Assembly (NCBI GenBank): GCA_002361535.1
Contig: DETG01000118.1
Span: forward strand, 23,688-29,259
Direction: 5' to 3'
Source: Prevotella sp. UBA3294
GTDB taxonomy: Bacteria > Bacteroidota > Bacteroidia > Bacteroidales > Bacteroidaceae
DNA: 5,572 nt
In this document: in pieces, positions 1-5,572 of the stretch
Layout of the letters: each line of letters begins with the position of its first letter
Position numbering within the stretch: position 1 is the first letter of the stretch
Notes under the pieces: model-generated
The model's database searches: none
Seen by the model: the letters and a program-made list of their open reading frames with translations, nothing else
Told to the model about the DNA's origin: nothing
Position numbers and translations under genes: made by a program

Positions 1-612
1 CGTCTGTACGAGATGTTCCTCGGTCCGGTGGAACAGTCGAAACCTTGGGACACGAACGGAATCGACGGCTGTCACCGTTTCCTGAAAAAGTTCTGGAACC
101 TCTGCTCCGCTGCTTGTGTTGATTCTGGCACGGCACAAACAGCAACCCCTGAGGAACTGAAGAGCGTACATAAGCTCATCAAGAAGATTTCGCAGGATAT
201 CCCACAGTTCTCATACAACACCAGCATCTCAGCCTTCATGATCTGTGTGAATGAACTCTCACAGCAAAAGAGCAAAAACAAGGAGCTGATGAAAACACTC
301 GTGGTGCTGATCGCCCCCTTTGCTCCGCATATCGCTGAGGAGTTGTGGGAACAGCTTGGCGGGCAAGGCTCTGTATGCGATGCTTCATGGCCCACCTGGA
401 ACGAAGCGTATCTGGTAGAGAACACCATAAAATTAGGTGTGGCCTTCAATGGCAAGACCCGCTTCGAGATGTCATTTGCCGCCGATGCCGACAACAACAC
501 CATCCAGCAGGCAGTCCTTGCCGATGAGAAAGCGGCCAAGTATCTTGAAGGCAAACAAGTAGTAAAGGTTATCATCGTCCCTAAGCGTATGGTGAATATA
601 GTAATCAAATAA
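1..612 (+). CDS. leuS: Leucyl-tRNA synthetase, C-terminal part (5' end outside window)
   Basis: This is the last 203 codons of a class Ia aminoacyl-tRNA synthetase that charges tRNA-Leu in the cytoplasm. The frame is open from base 1, and the first in-window ATG (base 13) is an internal methionine, so the gene is cut by the window edge. The opening stretch LYEMFLGPVEQSKPWDTNGI and the following RFLKKFWNL are typical of the region after the KMSKS loop in bacterial LeuRS. The helical anticodon-binding domain follows, with the hallmark FAPHIAEELWEQLGG (bases 319-363). The end, from about base 439 (VAFNGKTRFEMSFAADAD to VKVIIVPKRMVNIVIK), matches the small C-terminal LeuRS domain that contacts the tRNA elbow, so the natural C-terminus is intact. 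The catalytic core, editing domain and KMSKS lie upstream and cannot be checked. The next gene starts 3 nt after the TAA, which suggests co-transcription. Confidence 0.97.
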   Translation, partial: RLYEMFLGPVEQSKPWDTNGIDGCHRFLKKFWNLCSAACVDSGTAQTATPEELKSVHKLIKKISQDIPQFSYNTSISAFMICVNELSQQKSKNKELMKTLVVLIAPFAPHIAEELWEQLGGQGSVCDASWPTWNEAYLVENTIKLGVAFNGKTRFEMSFAADADNNTIQQAVLADEKAAKYLEGKQVVKVIIVPKRMVNIVIK

Positions 613-615
613 TGA

Positions 616-1539
616 ATGACTGTTGATCATCAAATCATTTGGAATGAGGCTAAGGATTATATCTTTATAACCCTTGGCCTTATTCTGTATTCATTCGGTT
701 TCACATTCTTCCTGATGCCGTATGAGATCGTCACAGGCGGCGTGGCAGGTATAGCCGCCATCGTATATTATGCAACGAGCTTTCCCAACTCCTACACGTA
801 TTTCTTGGTCAATGCGGCTTTGTTAGTGATGGGACTGAAAATCTTAGGATGGAAATTCCTGCTAAAGACCATCTATGCCATCCTGATGCTTACCTTCCTG
901 CTTTGGCTGATGAAGGAGATAGCCCCTGTAGATGAACAAGGTAATATGGTGAAGATTCTGGGTGAGGGCCAGAACTTCATGTCATTGATTATCGGCTGTA
1001 TGATGACGGGCTCCTCACTGGGTATCGTTTTCCTGAATAATGGATCCACCGGCGGCAGTGATATCATTGCAGCTTCTGTAAATAAGTATTATAACTTCTC
1101 TTTAGGCACCGTCTTGCTCTTCCTCGATTTTATCATTATCGGCAGCTGTTTCTTCATCCCGCAGTTCGGTACGATCTTGGAACGGGCTTACATGGTGGTA
1201 TTCGGATTCTGTACCATGGTGATCGAGAACTACATGCTCGATTATATCTATAACCGTCAGCGACAGTCGGTGCAGTTTATGATCTTCTCCAATAAATGGC
1301 AGGAGATCGCGAATGCCATCGGAACGAAGATGGACCATGGTGTAACGATTCTCGACGGTCATGGATGGTACACAGGACAGCAACGGAAGGTGCTTTGTAT
1401 CCTTGCCAAGAAGAACGAGAGTGTCACCATCTTCCGGATTATCAAGATGATCGACCCGCAAGCTTTCGTCTCGCAAAGTGCTGTCATCGGTGTGTTTGGC
1501 GAAGGATTTGATGCCATTAAGGTAAAAGTGAAAAGTTGA
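616..1539 (+). CDS. YitT family integral membrane protein with C-terminal DUF2179 domain
   Basis: This is a 307-residue polytopic inner-membrane protein of the YitT family; the family's substrate and function are not established. Hydrophobic segments lie at roughly residues 15-34, 43-54, 60-77, 80-99, 119-140, 164-181 and 190-209. Family signatures are visible: TGGVAGIA (about 40-47) and the glycine-rich GSTGGSDIIA (from residue 143), with FLNN just before it. From about residue 216 the chain becomes soluble and fits DUF2179, a small cytoplasmic alpha/beta domain (SVQFMIFSNK, HGVTILDGHGWYTGQ, KVLCILAKKNE, DPQAFVSQSAVIGVFGEGF). Length is normal for YitT plus DUF2179. The ATG at 616 is chosen because the next in-frame Met (residue 34) would remove the first membrane segment, and the out-of-frame ATG at 612 stops after four codons. 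There is no Shine-Dalgarno; the leader overlaps the leuS stop region. Family assignment is firm. A transport role is only a guess. Confidence 0.93.
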   Translation: MTVDHQIIWNEAKDYIFITLGLILYSFGFTFFLMPYEIVTGGVAGIAAIVYYATSFPNSYTYFLVNAALLVMGLKILGWKFLLKTIYAILMLTFLLWLMKEIAPVDEQGNMVKILGEGQNFMSLIIGCMMTGSSLGIVFLNNGSTGGSDIIAASVNKYYNFSLGTVLLFLDFIIIGSCFFIPQFGTILERAYMVVFGFCTMVIENYMLDYIYNRQRQSVQFMIFSNKWQEIANAIGTKMDHGVTILDGHGWYTGQQRKVLCILAKKNESVTIFRIIKMIDPQAFVSQSAVIGVFGEGFDAIKVKVKS

Positions 1540-1560
1540 AAAGCAAAGAAAAGTGGAAAA

Positions 1561-2166
1561 ATGATGAAAATTGTATTTGCAACAAACAACAAGAACAAGC
1601 TCAGTGAGATCCGTGAAATCCTGGGTAACACGATAGAAGTATTGTCATTAAACGATATCGGCTGTGATGTGGATATCCCCGAGACTGCCGGTACTCTGGA
1701 AGGAAACGCACTGCAAAAGGCGCAATATGTCTATGACCATTATCATCTGAACTGCTTTGCCGATGATACAGGACTGGAAGTGGAAGCGCTGCATGGTGCT
1801 CCGGGTGTCTATTCCGCCCGCTATGCAGGAGGGGAAGGTCATGATAGTGAAGCGAATATGGCAAAACTCCTGGCAAACCTCAAAAATGAAGAAAACCGCA
1901 AGGCACGCTTCCGTACTGTGATCGCGTTGATTTTAGACGAAGGAGAAAAGGGAAAGGAAACACAATCCTTTGAAGGTATAGTGAATGGCACGATCATCCA
2001 TGAGAAAAGGGGAAGCGAAGGCTTCGGATACGATCCCATCTTCGAACCCGACGGATACAGTCATACCTTCGCAGAATTAGGCCTTGACGTCAAGAATCAG
2101 ATTTCACATCGTGCACGGGCTGTCAGACAATTAGCCGATTACCTGCTTTCTCAACCCCATGAATAA
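1561..2166 (+). CDS. rdgB: XTP/dITP diphosphatase (RdgB/HAM1 family)
   Basis: This cytoplasmic pyrophosphatase hydrolyses dITP, ITP and XTP to monophosphates, keeping deaminated purines out of DNA and RNA. Its 201 residues match the usual family length. All the main motifs are present: the N-terminal nucleotide-binding [12 protein letters not shown] (6-17), metal-site region [14 protein letters not shown] (41-54), ADDTGLEV (67-74) with D69 corresponding to the proposed catalytic aspartate, [12 protein letters not shown] (79-90), base-recognition loop [11 protein letters not shown] (151-161), and C-terminal SHRARA (182-187). Two consecutive ATGs (1561, 1564) could start the gene; both give an intact protein and the sequence does not decide between them. 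The leader AAGAAAAGTGGAAAA is A/G-rich, with no strong Shine-Dalgarno. The gene follows the YitT gene by 21 nt and overlaps the glycosyltransferase start by 8 nt, so it sits inside the operon. No residue looks damaged. Confidence 0.97.
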   Translation: MMKIVFATNNKNKLSEIREILGNTIEVLSLNDIGCDVDIPETAGTLEGNALQKAQYVYDHYHLNCFADDTGLEVEALHGAPGVYSARYAGGEGHDSEANMAKLLANLKNEENRKARFRTVIALILDEGEKGKETQSFEGIVNGTIIHEKRGSEGFGYDPIFEPDGYSHTFAELGLDVKNQISHRARAVRQLADYLLSQPHE

Positions 2167-3055
2167 GACACAGATCTCTATCCTCCTGCCTACCTACAAC
2201 TGCAGTTGTAAAGAGCTGGTACGCTCCTTACAACAACAGTGTGCCGACAAGGTGGAGTATGAGATCATTGTTGCCGATGATGGCTCTACGGAAAAACAAT
2301 GGATCGAGGAAAACCGAGTCATTGAATCATGGCCACATGTGAGATACCTCGTACGGCAGGAGAATGTGGGAAGGGCTGCCATCCGGAATTTCCTTGCCCG
2401 TCAGGCACAATACCCTTGGCTCCTCTTCATCGATGGAGATATTTCATTAGACAATCCACACTTTATCCAAAACTACGAGAAGAGTAGGGGAGAGGTGGTG
2501 GTAGGCGGCCTCACCATCGGTGGAGATCCCCGTCAATGGCGTAATAACCTGCGATACCGCTATGAGAAAGACTGTGAACAGGCGCACAATGCCGAAAGCA
2601 GACAGGCAAAGGCTCATCAAGAGTTCCGTACTACCAACTTCCTGATTCATCGTGACATCCTGCTGCAACATCCCTTTGATGAAAACTTCCGATACTATGG
2701 CTACGAGGATGTACTCTTTGGAAAAGAACTGCAAAACAGCGGAGTAACCATCCAACACATCAACAATCCCGTTCTCTTAGACAACTATGAGAACAATATA
2801 CTGTTCCTGCAGAAAACAGAAGAGGCCCTCAGAACGCTCTACACCTTCCGTCGGCAACTGAGTGGATATTCTACACTCCTTCGCTGTACCGAACGCTTAG
2901 AACGCCTGAAAATGCTCTCTTTGGTTAATTTTTCATATAAGATCACTGCCAAAGGTATTAAGCAACAGCTGCAAGGCAATAATCCGAAGGTTTTTCTGTT
3001 TACTATATATAAGCTTATGTATTTCGTTCACCTTATCAAACAGCATCAATCATGA
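2159..3055 (+). CDS. Glycosyltransferase family 2 (GT-A fold)
   Basis: This 298-residue protein should transfer a sugar from a nucleotide-sugar donor to a glycan or lipid-linked acceptor at the cytoplasmic face of the inner membrane; donor and acceptor cannot be read from the sequence. GT2 landmarks appear in order: ISILLPTYN (6-14), nucleotide-binding IIVADDGS (36-43), [12 protein letters not shown], metal-binding DGD (92-94, the DxD motif) preceded by LLFI, a TTNFLIHRD acceptor-side segment, and YGYEDVLFG with E183-D184 as the probable catalytic-base region. The last 80 or so residues are basic, ending in the hydrophobic [16 protein letters not shown], which may be a membrane-associating helix; there is no clear multi-span membrane region. 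The ATG at 2159 lies inside the end of rdgB (8-nt overlap), and the TGA overlaps the porZ ATG by 4 nt, indicating translational coupling both ways. Placement next to porZ suggests surface-polysaccharide (A-LPS-like) assembly, which is inference. Confidence 0.9.
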   Translation: MNKTQISILLPTYNCSCKELVRSLQQQCADKVEYEIIVADDGSTEKQWIEENRVIESWPHVRYLVRQENVGRAAIRNFLARQAQYPWLLFIDGDISLDNPHFIQNYEKSRGEVVVGGLTIGGDPRQWRNNLRYRYEKDCEQAHNAESRQAKAHQEFRTTNFLIHRDILLQHPFDENFRYYGYEDVLFGKELQNSGVTIQHINNPVLLDNYENNILFLQKTEEALRTLYTFRRQLSGYSTLLRCTERLERLKMLSLVNFSYKITAKGIKQQLQGNNPKVFLFTIYKLMYFVHLIKQHQS

Positions 3056-5202
3056 AGAAAAAGATCGTGTTAGCTGCGCTCTTCCTCACTGCCCTCTTGG
3101 CACAGGCGGCCACCATCGGACAATGGAATATCTATCCCGCCTATTCCGTCATCACCGACATCGAACCGGCTGGGAATATCATTTACGTGCTTAGCTCCAA
3201 AAACCTCTTCTCCTACAATGTTCATGATGAGAGCGTACAGACCTATGGAAAAAAGCACGGACTGAGTGATGCTGATATCTCGTTCATTAACTGGAACCCC
3301 AAAGCCAAACGATTGATGGTGGTATATAGCAACTATAACATCGACCTGATCGACAACGATGGGAACTGCGAGAACCTGTCCGACTATTACTCCAAGAGTA
3401 CCTCACTCGATAAGACCATCAACCGCGTGAAGGTATTCGATCAGTATGCCTACCTGTGCACCTCCTTCGGACTGGTGAAGGTGAATGTGCAGAAAGGGGA
3501 AATCACCGATACGTACAACATCGGACAGAACATTGATGACATGACCCTTGTGAACAATACAATCTATGCTGCTGTAAAAAGCTCAAACAGGGTCTTCCAA
3601 GGCTCCGTCAACGACAACCTCCTGGATAAGATCAACTGGACACTTTATGACGGTGCGAAAAAGGATCTTCCCTTTGCTATAGAAGGAAAAAAGATCACTA
3701 CTTCGTCGGTGGTAGTCTATGACAATACTAACCAATGCTATTGGTCGAACGATGCCGACGGGAATCTGCAGGCATACACCCTCAACGATGACAACGAACA
3801 GACGATCATTCGCAGCGGAATCCATCCCGACGGGCCCTCCTCGAACTACTTCTACTCCATGAAAGTGTTCAACAATAAACTGTATGGCGTACCAGGAGGA
3901 TGGTCGTACATCGATAAGTTCTTCCGGACAGGTTATGTACAGATCCTCGATGAAGAAGGTAACTGGACGGTTTATGGAAAAGACATCAAACCCACCTTCG
4001 GAAATAATTTCCAGGATGTGTCGAGTATCGCCGTCGATCCGAAAGATCCTAACCATTTTTTCATCGGTACAGGAGGAACGGGAATCTATGAGTTCCTGAA
4101 TGGGGAGATGGTGAATAATTTCACCCACGGAAACAGCGAAGGCACGATCCAGTCAACCATTATCCGAACTGTCAACGGGCAAACCGTCGCCAATCAGAAC
4201 TATGTAAGAGCCGATGGCGTATGGTTCGATGCCGACGGGAACCTATGGTTCGTCAACAGCAACTCCATCAACCCTGTCATTGAGTTCACTGCCGACCGCC
4301 AATGGGTTACCTACAACAACGAGGAGATGATGAACACGGGGTCTGGCAAAGGATATAACATGCTCACAAGAAGCTATTTCGACAGTAAGAGAAGACTCTG
4401 GTTTGTCAACGACATCGGTACGTATCCTGCCCTCTTCTGCTTCGATACAGTGAACAAGACCGCCAAACAGTTCAACGACTTCAAGAACCAAGACGGTACC
4501 ACCTTCACCATCTACCGTGTACCGAATGTCGGAGAGGATAAAAGCGGGAATATCTGGCTATGCACCGAAATCGGACCTTTGATGCTCACAGAGGAGCAGA
4601 TTGCCGACCCCTCGTTGGGATTCACACAAGTGAAAGTGCCACGAAACGACGGTACGAACCTTGCCGACTACCTGCTTAACGGATTGTTTATCACCTGTAT
4701 GACCACCGATGGGGCTGGGCGCAAATGGTTCGGAACAGGTAATGATGGGGTCTATCTCATCAGCGAAGACAACAACACACAGGTCTATCACTTCACCGAA
4801 ACCAACAGTAACCTTCTTTCCAATAACATCGAGAGTATCACCGTCAATGACAAAACAGGTGAGGTATTCTTCGGCACCAACAAAGGCCTGTGCTCCTTCA
4901 TGAGTGATGCCACTGAAACAGCTGAGGTGATGACCAGTGATCAGGTGTATGCCTATCCCAATCCTGTACGGCCGGATTATACCGGTCTTATCACCATTAC
5001 CGGTCTTACCTATCAGGCCGACGTGAAGATTCTCACCGCCAATGGTACCTTGGTAAAAGAGGGGCGCAGCACTGGCGGCAGTTTCACATGGGATGGTACA
5101 GACATGAAAGGAAAACGGGTAGCCAGCGGAGTCTATATGGTGAATACTGCCACCAACGAGGGGAAAAAAGGAACGGTGTGCAAGATTGCCATTATAAGAT
5201 AA
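3052..5202 (+). CDS. porZ: PorZ-like T9SS surface protein: beta-propellers plus T9SS C-terminal domain
   Basis: This 716-residue exported protein resembles PorZ, part of the T9SS cell-surface attachment complex (PorU sortase, PorV, PorQ, PorZ). In Porphyromonas gingivalis, PorZ binds anionic LPS and is needed for cargo anchoring. A Sec signal peptide is visible: a KKK start, hydrophobic residues 5-16, and a probable type I cleavage site after AQA (17-19), with no lipobox cysteine. The mature start, IGQWNIYPAYSVITDIEPAG, fits the PorZ N-terminal propeller. A second propeller region follows, with two-component-regulator-propeller-like blades: DADGNLWFVNSN (393-404), RRLWFVND, DKSGNIWLCTE, and DGAGRKWFGTGNDGVYLI (from 553). 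The last 85 residues (632-716) form a type A T9SS sorting domain, with VYAYPNPV, then FTWDGTD, GKRVASGVYMV (687-697), KIAIIR. It is somewhat shorter than P. gingivalis PorZ (about 780 residues). Other propeller proteins with CTDs exist, so the PorZ name rests mainly on N-terminal character and domain order. The ATGA overlap couples it to the glycosyltransferase. Confidence 0.85.
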   Translation: MKKKIVLAALFLTALLAQAATIGQWNIYPAYSVITDIEPAGNIIYVLSSKNLFSYNVHDESVQTYGKKHGLSDADISFINWNPKAKRLMVVYSNYNIDLIDNDGNCENLSDYYSKSTSLDKTINRVKVFDQYAYLCTSFGLVKVNVQKGEITDTYNIGQNIDDMTLVNNTIYAAVKSSNRVFQGSVNDNLLDKINWTLYDGAKKDLPFAIEGKKITTSSVVVYDNTNQCYWSNDADGNLQAYTLNDDNEQTIIRSGIHPDGPSSNYFYSMKVFNNKLYGVPGGWSYIDKFFRTGYVQILDEEGNWTVYGKDIKPTFGNNFQDVSSIAVDPKDPNHFFIGTGGTGIYEFLNGEMVNNFTHGNSEGTIQSTIIRTVNGQTVANQNYVRADGVWFDADGNLWFVNSNSINPVIEFTADRQWVTYNNEEMMNTGSGKGYNMLTRSYFDSKRRLWFVNDIGTYPALFCFDTVNKTAKQFNDFKNQDGTTFTIYRVPNVGEDKSGNIWLCTEIGPLMLTEEQIADPSLGFTQVKVPRNDGTNLADYLLNGLFITCMTTDGAGRKWFGTGNDGVYLISEDNNTQVYHFTETNSNLLSNNIESITVNDKTGEVFFGTNKGLCSFMSDATETAEVMTSDQVYAYPNPVRPDYTGLITITGLTYQADVKILTANGTLVKEGRSTGGSFTWDGTDMKGKRVASGVYMVNTATNEGKKGTVCKIAIIR

Positions 5203-5268
5203 AGGTTCGTTGAGGCCGTTTTGGGACAAAGAAAAGCCCTATTATCACCCGGAAAAACGGAACTCTTG

Positions 5269-5291
5269 GAACAAAACAATTTGTTTTGTTC
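5269..5291. repeat. Palindrome A, 23 bp (11-bp arms)
   Basis: This is a perfect inverted repeat with arms GAACAAAACAA (5269-5279) and TTGTTTTGTTC (5281-5291) around a single central T (5280). In RNA it would form an AT-rich hairpin, extendable by one G-U pair (5268/5292), with the innermost pairs opened to form a loop. It lies 66 bp after the porZ stop. It shares the 19-bp core 5271-5289 with palindrome B. No T-tract follows directly, so it is not a classical intrinsic terminator. A dimeric protein-binding site or a dispersed genomic repeat are alternatives. Confidence 0.9.
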
Positions 5292-5333
5292 TCTAAAAAG
5301 ACGGTTTTTACTTCCTAAACTAACGTTATTTGA

Positions 5334-5358
5334 AGTACAAAACAATTTGTTTTGTACT
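5334..5358. repeat. Palindrome B, 25 bp (12-bp arms)
   Basis: This is a perfect inverted repeat with arms AGTACAAAACAA (5334-5345) and TTGTTTTGTACT (5347-5358) around a central T (5346). The core 5337-5355 is identical to 5271-5289 of palindrome A, and the centres are 66 bp apart. Relative to A, position 2 of the shared 23-bp element changes from A to T on the left arm (5270 versus 5336) and from T to A on the right arm (5290 versus 5356). The symmetry is therefore kept by a paired change, which suggests that the dyad or hairpin matters rather than the exact bases. Confidence 0.9.
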
Positions 5359-5367
5359 GGGCTTTCT

Positions 5368-5455
5368 CTGTTTTGAGGCATTGAATCATGTGTTTTAAGA
5401 CAATAGTTCCTGTGTTTTAAGGCATTAGATCCTGTGTTTTAAGGCATTAGATCCT
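5368..5455. repeat. Tandem array of four 22-bp units
   Basis: Four head-to-tail 22-bp units lie at 5368-5389, 5390-5411, 5412-5433 and 5434-5455. The consensus begins GTGTTTTAAGGC and ends GATCCT. Units 3 and 4 are identical; unit 2 matches the consensus at 19 of 22 positions and unit 1 at 17 of 22, so the array decays towards porZ. After unit 4 only GT(A)TT continues before the match is lost. The unit is not a multiple of three and contains stop codons, so it is not coding. Its length is close to two helical turns, which would place repeated sites on the same DNA face. The array starts within the right arm of the possible outer inverted repeat. Confidence 0.92.
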
Positions 5456-5509
5456 GTATTCCGTAGAAGGCAAAAAGTGCTTAAAAAATCGTTATTATTC
5501 AACACCCGA

Positions 5510-5541
5510 TTAGGCGGTTTAACAAATTTTGTTTATCTTTG
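5510..5541 (+). promoter_or_regulatory. Bacteroidota-type promoter for the downstream gene
   Basis: TATCTTTG at 5534-5541 is an exact match to the Bacteroidota primary-sigma -7 consensus TAnnTTTG. At the expected distance upstream only an imperfect -33 element is seen (TTAGG at 5510-5514 rather than TTTG or TTG). Transcription would be predicted to start near 5548, leaving a leader of about 22 nt before the ATG at 5570. Between the two boxes lies a 13-bp dyad, AACAAA-T-TTTGTT (5521-5533). Confidence 0.75.
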
Positions 5542-5569
5542 CACATATAAATAGCTAAAATCAAAATAG

Positions 5570-5572
5570 ATG
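5570..5572 (+). other. Probable start codon of the next gene (cut by window end)
   Basis: An ATG forms the last three bases, about 29 nt after the -7 box and preceded by an A-rich leader (CTAAAATCAAAATAG), as is usual for Bacteroidota translation starts without a Shine-Dalgarno. No codon beyond the ATG is available, so the product is unknown and the call rests only on position. Confidence 0.5.

Larger units (their letters stand above)
5226..5371. repeat. Possible imperfect outer inverted repeat enclosing both palindromes
   Basis: ACAAAGAAAAGCCC (5226-5239) is nearly the reverse complement of GGGCTTTCTCTGT (5359-5371): with one single-base gap, 12 of 13 positions pair. The right arm begins immediately after palindrome B. 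Together they could bound a roughly 146-bp element containing both palindromes, a small AT dyad (TAAAAA/TTTTTA, 5294-5310) and an 8-bp palindrome TAACGTTA (5321-5328). No flanking target-site duplication was seen, so calling it a miniature element is speculative. The match is short enough that chance cannot be excluded. Confidence 0.4.
5203..5569. other. Repeat-rich intergenic region between porZ and the next gene
   Basis: These 367 bases hold no credible gene on either strand. The porZ-proximal part (5203-5268) has no obvious structure beyond weak complementarity. It is followed by two related perfect palindromes, a 22-bp tandem array, an AT-rich spacer (5456-5505) and a promoter close to an ATG at the window end. 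A minus-strand open frame runs through 5133-5381, but it only reads across the palindromes (giving QNKLFC twice) and into the porZ antisense. No GC-rich hairpin with a following T-run is visible, so transcription from porZ either ends by Rho, ends at the AT-rich palindromes, or reads through. Confidence 0.85.

Noticed and set aside
72..608. Minus-strand open frame of 178 codons opposite leuS
   Set aside because: It is antisense to clearly conserved LeuRS sequence and has no motifs of its own.
1568..1577. Internal promoter -7 box near the rdgB start (TGTATTTG)
   Set aside because: It differs from TAnnTTTG in the key second base, lies inside the conserved N-terminal coding sequence of rdgB, and has no convincing -33 element.
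4558..5229. Minus-strand open frame of 223 codons inside porZ
   Set aside because: It is entirely antisense to a convincing coding region with signal peptide and CTD, shows no recognisable motif, and is explained by codon bias of the + strand gene.
5216..5260. Terminator hairpin CCGTTTT / AAAACGG after porZ
   Set aside because: The arms are 7 bp with a 31-nt loop and no T-tract downstream; this is weak and probably chance.
5294..5310. Intrinsic terminator (TAAAAA / TTTTTA hairpin)
   Set aside because: The stem is six A-T pairs only, with no GC content, and would be too unstable; the T-run belongs to the stem itself.
5133..5381. Minus-strand open frame of 82 codons across the porZ end and the intergenic region
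   Set aside because: It reads through both palindromes (hence the repeated QNKLFC), overlaps the conserved CTD of porZ in antisense, and resembles no known protein. It is a by-product of the repeats.
5368..5455. CRISPR-like array
   Set aside because: The 22-bp units are directly adjacent with no unique spacers, and no cas genes are present.

Overview
The window looks like a Bacteroidota chromosome, most likely Prevotellaceae (Prevotella/Segatella type). Three things point there: the last gene is a type IX secretion (T9SS) component with a T9SS C-terminal signal, gene starts lack Shine-Dalgarno sequences and have A-rich leaders, and the promoter at the right edge has the Bacteroidota -7 box (TATCTTTG). 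The genus assignment is inference from protein character; no search was run.

Positions 1-5202 hold five genes on the + strand, packed like one operon: the 3' end of leuS (leucyl-tRNA synthetase), a YitT/DUF2179 membrane protein (3-nt gap), rdgB (non-canonical purine NTP pyrophosphatase, 21-nt gap), a family 2 glycosyltransferase (8-nt overlap with rdgB), and porZ (4-nt ATGA overlap with the glycosyltransferase). The first three are housekeeping or poorly characterised conserved genes. The last two are linked to the cell surface: in Porphyromonas, PorZ binds the anionic LPS onto which T9SS cargo is attached, so a sugar transferase translationally coupled to porZ is a plausible functional pair.

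Positions 5203-5569 are non-coding and rich in repeats. In order they hold two near-identical perfect palindromes (23 and 25 bp) sharing a 19-bp core, enclosed by a possible imperfect outer inverted repeat; a tandem array of four 22-bp units; and a Bacteroidota-type promoter followed, at the last three bases, by an ATG that is probably the start of the next gene. There is no clear GC-rich hairpin plus T-tract terminator after porZ. This intergenic segment is the least explained part of the window. No mobile-element gene, RNA gene or CRISPR array was found.
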